NCBI GenBank assembly: GCA_031271325.1
Contig: JAISVY010000122.1
Span: 1 to 7,802, forward strand
Reading direction: 5' to 3'
DNA length: 7,802 nucleotides
DNA from: Oscillospiraceae bacterium
GTDB lineage: Bacteria > Bacillota > Clostridia > Oscillospirales > UBA929
The stretch's first letter is position 1, and each line of letters begins with the position of its first letter. Under the pieces are notes generated by a model. The model ran no database searches. It saw only the letters and a list, made by a program, of their open reading frames with translations, and was not told the origin of the DNA. The translations under genes were made by a program, and so were the position numbers. Positions 1 through 4,181 of this stretch are shown one piece after another.

Positions 1-134
1 GATTCATTGATGCTAAGACTGCCGTCATCAGATTTGCTGTATCCGTAACAGGGGCGGTCAGCCATTTTGGAAGTGCCGTCTCGGAAGCCTTCGCGGATAC
101 TGCCTTTGACGGAGAGTTCCTTTAGTGTCACCAC
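1..134 (-). pseudogene. Serine recombinase remnant (recombinase-domain fragment, no catalytic domain)
   Basis: Read on the minus strand from a GTG at 134 the frame stays open to the left edge. It contains SIREGFRDG, CYGY and DGSLSINE, the pattern I associate with the DNA-binding 'Recombinase' domain that follows the resolvase domain in large serine recombinases of Clostridia. These enzymes normally carry about 150 N-terminal residues with the nucleophilic serine before this point. Here an in-frame TGA at 138-140 closes the frame, and non-coding hairpin DNA (171-207) lies just upstream, so the catalytic domain is absent. No good ribosome binding site precedes the tandem GTG codons. I infer a decayed or truncated integrase or excisionase left by a mobile element. 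The rest lies beyond the window, so the length and state of the C-terminal part are unknown. The family call rests on a short stretch of about 44 residues. Confidence 0.55.
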
Positions 135-170
135 TGTTCACTCACTTTCTGCGTAAATTTGGGTATAGCA

Positions 171-207
171 AAAAGCACGGAGGTCAGGTGGTGACCTTCG
201 TGCTTTT
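171..207. terminator. Strong hairpin, probable bidirectional terminator
   Basis: A 16-bp stem is formed by 171-186 and 192-207 with a 5-base loop (187-191, ggtgg). The arms begin and end in AAAA/TTTT, so either strand gives a hairpin followed by U residues. The single non-Watson-Crick position (180 with 198) is a G-U wobble in plus-strand RNA and an A-C mismatch in minus-strand RNA, so folding is slightly better on the plus strand. It separates the recombinase remnant from the tRNA region and could stop transcripts from either side. Confidence 0.7.
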
Positions 208-276
208 ACAGTATTTGTGGAGGTTCAAGTCTCTGCGCGTGGACTTTCCAAAGGCATGAGGTATCTCTGCAGAAAC

Positions 277-333
277 AAAAAGGCTGACAAACCTTGATAC
301 AAAGCCATTTTCCGGCTTTTAGGTCTGTCAACC
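277..333 (-). terminator. Nested-hairpin terminator of the tRNA-Pro transcript
   Basis: On the minus strand, 333-321 pairs with 294-282 (13 bp). A second inner hairpin forms between 319-314 and 306-301 (GGCUUU with AAAGCC). A run of five U follows (281-277). Both imperfect positions of the outer stem are G-U wobbles in minus-strand RNA but A-C mismatches in plus-strand RNA, which shows that the structure is kept for minus-strand transcription. It starts six bases after the tRNA CCA end, so it fits as the terminator of the tRNA unit. Confidence 0.75.
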
Positions 334-338
334 TATCT

Positions 339-415
339 TGGTCGGGGCGACAAGATTTGAACTTGCGGCCCCTTGCTCCCAAAGCAAGTGCGCTACCAAA
401 CTGCGCTACGCCCCG
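339..415 (-). tRNA. tRNA-Pro (anticodon TGG)
   Basis: The 77 bases form a complete cloverleaf on the minus strand. The acceptor stem is CGGGGCG (415-409) with CGCCCCG (349-343). The D-arm contains AGTTTGGTAG. The anticodon stem CTTGC/GCAAG encloses the loop TTTGGGA, with TGG at positions 381-379. The T-arm contains GTTCAAATC, the discriminator is A, and CCA is encoded at 341-339. It reads proline codons, mainly CCA and by wobble other CCN codons. It has its own promoter upstream and a nested terminator downstream, so it appears to be an independent unit. tRNA genes are frequent integration sites, and a recombinase relic lies about 200 bases beyond its 3' end. Confidence 0.95.
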
Positions 416-425
416 ATATAATAAC

Positions 426-454
426 AGTATACAACGCCAACCGTCACCTGTAAA
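426..454 (-). promoter_or_regulatory. Sigma-70/SigA-type promoter of tRNA-Pro
   Basis: On the minus strand a -35 box TTTACA (454-449, 5 of 6 to consensus) and a -10 box TATACT (431-426, 5 of 6) are separated by exactly 17 bases. The expected start is a few bases before the first tRNA base (415), as is usual for stable RNA genes. Confidence 0.8.
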
Positions 455-476
455 GACTAAATCAATTTGGTCACTC

Positions 477-504
477 AAAAACCTCCCGTTCGCAAGAGCA
501 CGGG
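477..504 (-). terminator. Probable terminator of the ATPase operon
   Basis: Eighteen bases past the stop codon of the last ATPase gene, minus-strand RNA can pair CCCGU (504-500) with ACGGG (489-485). Two further G-C pairs are possible inside the loop. A GG and a run of U (481-477) follow. The stem is short, so this is a moderate-strength candidate. It is the only terminator-like structure between the operon and the tRNA promoter. Confidence 0.5.
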
Positions 505-521
505 TTGGCGAAGACAGGGCG

Positions 522-1742
522 TTACTGCAGGGTATACTCATCGCCGGACAGCGCGTCCAGTTCGGGCAGCGTTTCATCGTAATGAATACCGCCCAGTTCG
601 TCGATCTCTATATCGCCCAGCTTGCCGTATTGGTAAAGCTGATCCAACCGCTCCACCGAGGCGCGTATCTTTGTCCTGAGTAAAAACCCTCTGCCGTCCG
701 TATCTTTTTCAAGCTCCGCCATATCGATTTCCGGCTCCCAATCGTAAGCGCGCCTGTAAAAGTTCTTCAGTTTATCCATGACGAGCGCGATCTCATCCTT
801 CGTCAGCGGCTGGAGCTGCTTCGCGCCGCAGATCGCTTCGAGTGTCCTTTGGGCGGCCGCTTTTTCGGCATCCTCGGCTTCATTCAGATTTTCAAATTCA
901 TGCTTTCCGTCAATCACATCTTCAATGTAGGAAGACGCGACGGCAAAAATGCTGTACGTTGCCCGAATCCTTGACGTCTCTTCCGGGAATAAAAATGACG
1001 CCATATTCGTATACGCCTTGAGACGCGCCTTTTTGCCCAGGCGGCCGATCAATTCTGTCTCGTCAAAAAGAATGACCCATCCGCTGTACCCCAGTTGTAA
1101 AAATAAGTGGCTGAGCATGGAAAAATAATCGTCCATATGTTTTGTCTTGCTGAACGTCGTGTTATACGTTACCTTTTCGGAGAAGATACGCTTATATATG
1201 CGTTTCAATACTGCGTTGCCGATAAAATCCCCTTCCAAGTCAGCCAGAAGAAGATATTTCTCGTCCAGATCGTCGGTATTTAAATACGCGCGGAAGAGAT
1301 AAAAAAGCTTATCCGTTTCCAGATGCTTCGCCGTATATGCCTGAAGTTCTGTCGCCAGCGGGCTGTTTGGGCTTATATCTGAAAGGATATCCAAAAATCC
1401 GGGCTGCAGGCGCTTGGGCAGATAGGTGTTTTGCATAATTTTCTGATAGATGAGATAGGGCTTGTCGAAAGGCGATTCTTTGCTCAGCGTGACAAGGCTA
1501 ACCACCATGTTCTCGCTGTGCGCGAGGTTATAAACGGTATTCAGCAAATGCGTCTTCCCCTCGCCGTACTTGCCGGAGAGAATCATACCTCCCGAATTTT
1601 TGCCTGTGCGGACGCTGTCCAAACTGTCGGATATGCGCTTTGTGACCTCAGGGCGCGCGGACGAAAAATACTGCCCAACAGATTTTGAGGATACGCCCGA
1701 GCGCAGCGCCTCGATGACCTTTCTCGCTTCAAAATCGATCAT
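522..1742 (-). CDS. BrxD/DUF2791-like P-loop ATPase with canonical Walker B (third gene of cassette)
   Basis: The 406-aa product is a predicted cytoplasmic ATPase without signal peptide or membrane segment. The Walker A motif is GKYGEGKT (residues 57-64). Walker B lies in GWVILFDETE, with D227 and the catalytic-type E228. A likely sensor strand is FAVASS at about 266-271, and the C-terminal region is arginine-rich (R351, R356, R360). The N-terminal segment ARKVIEALRSG and the stretch LGYSGWVILFDETEL match my memory of the BREX BrxD / DUF2791 family, also found as SngB in Shango; no search was run. I chose the ATG at 1742 because it overlaps the preceding TGA as ATGA and has GGGAG (1755-1751) eight bases upstream. 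An ATG at 1757 would add five residues but has a worse site. Translation is probably coupled to the upstream ATPase. The substrate is unknown; related proteins act with DNA-modifying or DNA-translocating partners, none of which is present here. Confidence 0.85.
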   Translation of the reverse strand: MIDFEARKVIEALRSGVSSKSVGQYFSSARPEVTKRISDSLDSVRTGKNSGGMILSGKYGEGKTHLLNTVYNLAHSENMVVSLVTLSKESPFDKPYLIYQKIMQNTYLPKRLQPGFLDILSDISPNSPLATELQAYTAKHLETDKLFYLFRAYLNTDDLDEKYLLLADLEGDFIGNAVLKRIYKRIFSEKVTYNTTFSKTKHMDDYFSMLSHLFLQLGYSGWVILFDETELIGRLGKKARLKAYTNMASFLFPEETSRIRATYSIFAVASSYIEDVIDGKHEFENLNEAEDAEKAAAQRTLEAICGAKQLQPLTKDEIALVMDKLKNFYRRAYDWEPEIDMAELEKDTDGRGFLLRTKIRASVERLDQLYQYGKLGDIEIDELGGIHYDETLPELDALSGDEYTLQ

Positions 1743-2971
1743 AACGCCGTCTCCCATTCCTCTCCCAGCACGGTCGCAAGCACGATCTGCCTGAGCGCCG
1801 AAACCTTTGCGAACCGGGCTTCGGTTAGAATTTTTTCCGCTGCCGCGATACCGATGCTCTGCGCTCCGCCGGTCTGAGCGTTTACCGCCTCCGCCACCCT
1901 CTCGGACATCTCGCGAACTGTCTCGGCAGTGAAGGTTTCGGCGGCATATCTGTCCAGATCGATGATGTCGGTAAAAGCGTTGAATCTGGGGCTTGCGATT
2001 TCATTTTGTATCCGCATCCAAAGCGCCTGATACGATTTTATCCCGCTGAGTTCGTTGTCGATCAGTTCCCGGTCGAAAAGGTAGAAAAACATGACGTTCC
2101 TGAGGGTATCGATTTCGTCAATCAGTTCACGGATACTCTCATAAGTATCCTCACGCTTCAGTTTGGTATAGCGGATCACATCCAGCGAGGTCGAACTGAC
2201 AAGAGCTTCCGCATTGTCGATCATGACGATGATGCCGGGACAAGACGCAAGCCTGCAAACCTCCGCAAGCGAGCGCAGCATATGCCTTGCGTTATACTTC
2301 GTTATCTTCGCGGGGGACAACCCCAAACTCCGCAGCGCCGCGAGTTTGACATCCTTTTCCCCGGCGAGCCATGACAGCAGCGACTCGGCGTTTGCGCTTT
2401 CCAGAACCGGATGCCCCAGAATGCTTCCGGTCAGAAGCCCGCAGGCGATGGCAAAGTTGTTGTCGATCAGCGGGTTTTTCAAAAACATCTCCCGGAGCTG
2501 GTTGCGTATTTCCTTTTTTGTCAGCGCATCCAATTCCCCTATGGAAGAAAGATAGTCGGCAAATGTTATTCCGGCCGGAACGTCATCAAGGTCATATCCA
2601 AGCTCGGCTGCAATCTTGGCGGCACATTTTGTCAGCTTTGCCGTCAGATCCGATTTTTTAAAGATCTCGGCGTAAACCTCTTTGAAGTCATGAAGCCAAA
2701 CATCCCTCGCGGAAAACCCAACGGCGGTAAAGCCAAGGTCTTCCGCCGCATAGCGGAGAAGCCTCGCCAGATGGGTTTTTCCGCTGCCCGCCTTGCCCGT
2801 AATGAACTTGATTTTGCTGCCGCCTTTTGAAATGTAGTCCTCAAAATACTTTTGCCGGATAAAATCCACAAGCCCGCCCATGCCGACTGTGATGCTTTCC
2901 AGCATTTCTCTGGCTTCCGGCGCTTCCCCGCGCTTTAACGCCGAAGCGGCTAGTCTTAAACTGTTTTCCAA
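1739..2971 (-). CDS. BrxD/DUF2791-like P-loop ATPase with altered Walker B (second gene of cassette)
   Basis: The 410-aa product is a predicted soluble ATPase. Walker A is GKAGSGKT (residues 59-66). Walker B is in GIIVMIDNAE (246-255), where D252 is followed by N253 rather than the usual Glu; E255 is the next acidic residue. The segment from about 198 to 256 (LLSWLAGEKD, then a Leu-Gly-rich stretch, then NARHMLRSLAEVCR before Walker B) follows the layout I know from BrxD/DUF2791 proteins, so this is a divergent partner of the next gene, not a simple copy. The start is a TTG at 2971: it has a consensus GGAGG (2985-2981) nine bases upstream, and an in-frame TAA lies a few codons further up. It ends in the ATGA overlap with the following ATPase gene. 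The Asn suggests weak or regulated hydrolysis (inference). The family assignment is fairly firm; the biological function is unknown. Confidence 0.85.
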   Translation of the reverse strand: MENSLRLAASALKRGEAPEAREMLESITVGMGGLVDFIRQKYFEDYISKGGSKIKFITGKAGSGKTHLARLLRYAAEDLGFTAVGFSARDVWLHDFKEVYAEIFKKSDLTAKLTKCAAKIAAELGYDLDDVPAGITFADYLSSIGELDALTKKEIRNQLREMFLKNPLIDNNFAIACGLLTGSILGHPVLESANAESLLSWLAGEKDVKLAALRSLGLSPAKITKYNARHMLRSLAEVCRLASCPGIIVMIDNAEALVSSTSLDVIRYTKLKREDTYESIRELIDEIDTLRNVMFFYLFDRELIDNELSGIKSYQALWMRIQNEIASPRFNAFTDIIDLDRYAAETFTAETVREMSERVAEAVNAQTGGAQSIGIAAAEKILTEARFAKVSALRQIVLATVLGEEWETAL

Positions 2972-2980
2972 ACTCGCTGA

Positions 2981-2985
2981 CCTCC
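2981..2985 (-). promoter_or_regulatory. Ribosome binding site deciding a TTG start
   Basis: A perfect GGAGG sits nine bases before the TTG at 2971. No ATG or GTG lies between the in-frame TAA upstream and this TTG, so the site supports an uncommon start codon for the first ATPase gene. Confidence 0.75.
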
Positions 2986-3026
2986 AAAATTATCACATTT
3001 CGGATTTGTGTTCCCCTAAAACCCAT

Positions 3027-3055
3027 GTTTTCATTCGGAGAAGCCGAACGAAAAC
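3027..3055 (-). other. Intercistronic hairpin between the partner gene and the ATPases
   Basis: In the 123-base gap between the 264-aa gene and the first ATPase gene, a 12-bp stem forms between 3055-3044 and 3038-3027 with a 5-base loop. The one imperfect pair is G-U in minus-strand RNA and A-C in plus-strand RNA, so the fold suits the operon transcript. The bases after it (ATGGGTTTTAG) are not a real U-tract. I therefore read it as an mRNA processing, stability or partial-attenuation element that could set different levels for the genes before and after it. Confidence 0.45.
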
Positions 3056-3094
3056 GGGCGCAGCGCTTGCGAACATGAAGTTTTTTAGAGGTAC

Positions 3095-3889
3095 TTATTC
3101 GAAGAAACGGATTGTTCCGAGAAGCCGTTCGCGCCCGTTTTTATCCAGTATCCTGATGAGCTTGCCCGCCTGCCGGCTGCTGCCAAACTCAAACCCGCGC
3201 CCATCTTTTGTCAACTCTACATCCGAAGAAAACAGCCGCGAGAGGTCGAACGCGTAACTCTGCATATCGTATTCCCTGCGGAACCGCTGCATCGGAACGA
3301 TATAGCCATACAGGTCTTTCAACAGCACATCGTTCTCGCGTTTGGAGGACTTTCCGTTTTTTTGTTTATGAAGGTTTGCGGTGTCATAGGCGTCTGCCAG
3401 CTCGTTTAAGAATGCGGAGGCGTTGAACGGCGCTTTATTGAGCTTGTCCTGATTTTGTTTGACGGTTTTTGCGAAATAGAGGGGCCGGACGCATGGGAGC
3501 TTTTTTCGGTCGATGTAAAGCTCTTCGTTCTCGCTGTCTATCCGTACACGGTATGGAAAAATTTCGTAAATAGGGTATTCGCCTTTTATATCCACCGACA
3601 GGTTTTCACAGCACTCGGTCATCTGCGCCGCGAAATCCCCGTTTTCCATATACTCCTTCGCGTCGAAACCTTCCGTTTGCTTCGCGTACTCAGCGGCAAG
3701 CTCACCGCAGTCACGAATCAGGAGGGACATTTGCGCGAGGTCCTTCGCGGCGCTTTTTAGGTCGCCTTTTTCGGAAGCCTTTGCAAGAGATTTTTGTGTC
3801 TTTTGCAAAGACGAAAGCTTATCGCGCATTTCTTTTTCTATTATTTGCAAGCCGCTGTATAATTGCTCATAATCCATTGGGGGGCTCAT
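3095..3889 (-). CDS. Conserved-looking protein of unknown function, first gene of the ATPase cassette
   Basis: The 264-aa protein is soluble by inspection (no signal peptide or hydrophobic segment). Residues 6-70 are charged and helical in character (for example EKEMRDKLSSLQKTQ), consistent with a coiled coil or helical hairpin. The rest looks like a mixed alpha/beta domain with GEYPIYEIFPYRVRID at 103-118, a proline-arginine turn CVRPLYFA (133-140), FNASAFLNELADAYD (155-169), QRFRREY (201-207) and a C-terminal strand pair ending LLGTIRFF. I do not recognise a named domain or catalytic motif; I have a faint impression of similar proteins beside DUF2791-type ATPases but cannot verify it. The ATG at 3889 has AGAGG (3904-3900) ten bases upstream. 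An in-frame ATG at 3877, four codons in, is an equally possible start. Being the promoter-proximal gene of the ATPase operon, it is probably an adaptor, targeting factor or regulator of the ATPases (inference). Confidence 0.75.
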   Translation of the reverse strand: MSPPMDYEQLYSGLQIIEKEMRDKLSSLQKTQKSLAKASEKGDLKSAAKDLAQMSLLIRDCGELAAEYAKQTEGFDAKEYMENGDFAAQMTECCENLSVDIKGEYPIYEIFPYRVRIDSENEELYIDRKKLPCVRPLYFAKTVKQNQDKLNKAPFNASAFLNELADAYDTANLHKQKNGKSSKRENDVLLKDLYGYIVPMQRFRREYDMQSYAFDLSRLFSSDVELTKDGRGFEFGSSRQAGKLIRILDKNGRERLLGTIRFFE

Positions 3890-3916
3890 CCTTTCGCTTC
3901 CTCTGTATTATAAGAC

Positions 3917-3945
3917 ATCATACCACATTTCAAACAAGCGGACAA
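3917..3945 (-). promoter_or_regulatory. Candidate promoter of the ATPase cassette
   Basis: On the minus strand, TTGTCC (3945-3940, 4 of 6) and TATGAT (3922-3917, 5 of 6) are 17 bases apart. A TGG directly before the -10 gives an extended -10 motif. Initiation about seven bases downstream leaves a leader of roughly 20-25 bases that keeps the ribosome binding site. A perfect TATAAT at 3912-3907 also exists, but a start from it would remove the AGAGG at 3904-3900, so it is the less likely -10. Confidence 0.6.
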
Positions 3946-4023
3946 GAGCTAAATATCCGCGGCAAACGCATGAACGGACAAAAGGCACAAAAACGGTATC
4001 TTTGACGCGCCGCAGACATCCCC

Positions 4024-4062
4024 CGGCGGCATTCGCCGCCGCCCCCTTCCGGCGAAAGGGGG
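4024..4062. repeat. Two adjacent GC-rich palindromes
   Basis: Two perfect 7-bp stems stand side by side. One is 4024-4030 with 4035-4041 (4-base loop attc), the other is 4042-4048 with 4056-4062 (7-base loop ccggcga). No U-tract follows on either strand, so they are not standard terminators. Their form (a short palindrome pair in an otherwise AT-richer gap) resembles dispersed REP-like intergenic repeats, but only one copy is visible here. They could also slow transcription or protect the 3' end of the nucleotidyltransferase mRNA. Confidence 0.5.
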
Positions 4063-4128
4063 CTACGAAAGACGAAGCGTGAACCCGCCTCGCAGGGAGA
4101 CTTGGAACACGCAATTTTCAACACTTCG

Positions 4129-4157
4129 AGTATAGCATAAATCAAACATAAGAGCAA
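4129..4157 (-). promoter_or_regulatory. Possible upstream promoter reading into the cassette leader
   Basis: On the minus strand an extended -10 TGC-TATACT (TATACT at 4134-4129, 5 of 6) lies 17 bases from a weak -35 TTGCTC (4157-4152, 3 of 6). It is just downstream of the nucleotidyltransferase stop codon. A transcript from it would have a leader of about 230 bases containing the GC-rich double hairpin before reaching the 264-aa gene. Confidence 0.4.
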
Positions 4158-4181
4158 ATGAAATTTTACACAGTAGCCCCT

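Larger units (their letters stand above)
3890..4181. other. Intergenic region between the cassette and the nucleotidyltransferase gene
   Basis: This 292-base gap holds two candidate minus-strand promoters, a pair of GC-rich palindromes, and an inverted repeat of eight bases (ggggctac at 4059-4066 and gtagcccc at 4173-4180). I see no convincing coding sequence and no canonical terminator for the nucleotidyltransferase gene, so read-through into the cassette is possible. A T-run on the minus strand around 3988-3992 is not preceded by a stable hairpin. Confidence 0.6.

Noticed and set aside
216..250. Plus-strand tRNA T-arm-like sequence (GGTTCAAGTC)
   Set aside because: I tested it as a tRNA remnant or attachment-site copy. 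The flanking five-base arms do not pair properly, no anticodon arm is present, and it does not match the tRNA-Pro 3' end beyond the generic T-loop.
206..577. Open frame of 123 codons on the minus strand
   Set aside because: It runs through the tRNA-Pro gene and its terminator and overlaps the end of the ATPase gene in another frame. The apparent peptide is translated tRNA sequence.
294..683. Plus-strand open frame of 129 codons
   Set aside because: It is antisense to the tRNA and to the 3' end of the last ATPase gene. Its QDLNLRPLAPKAS-like stretch is the typical artefact of translating the complement of a tRNA gene.
522..3889. Complete BREX or Shango system
   Set aside because: No methyltransferase, PglZ, BrxL, TerB-domain protein or helicase is in the window, and the operon is bounded by a tRNA and a metabolic gene, so the known system names are not justified.
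4059..4180. Inverted repeat ggggctac / gtagcccc, considered as ends of a small mobile element
   Set aside because: Only eight bases match, there is no target-site duplication, and one arm is part of the GC palindrome. Chance is a sufficient explanation without a second copy.
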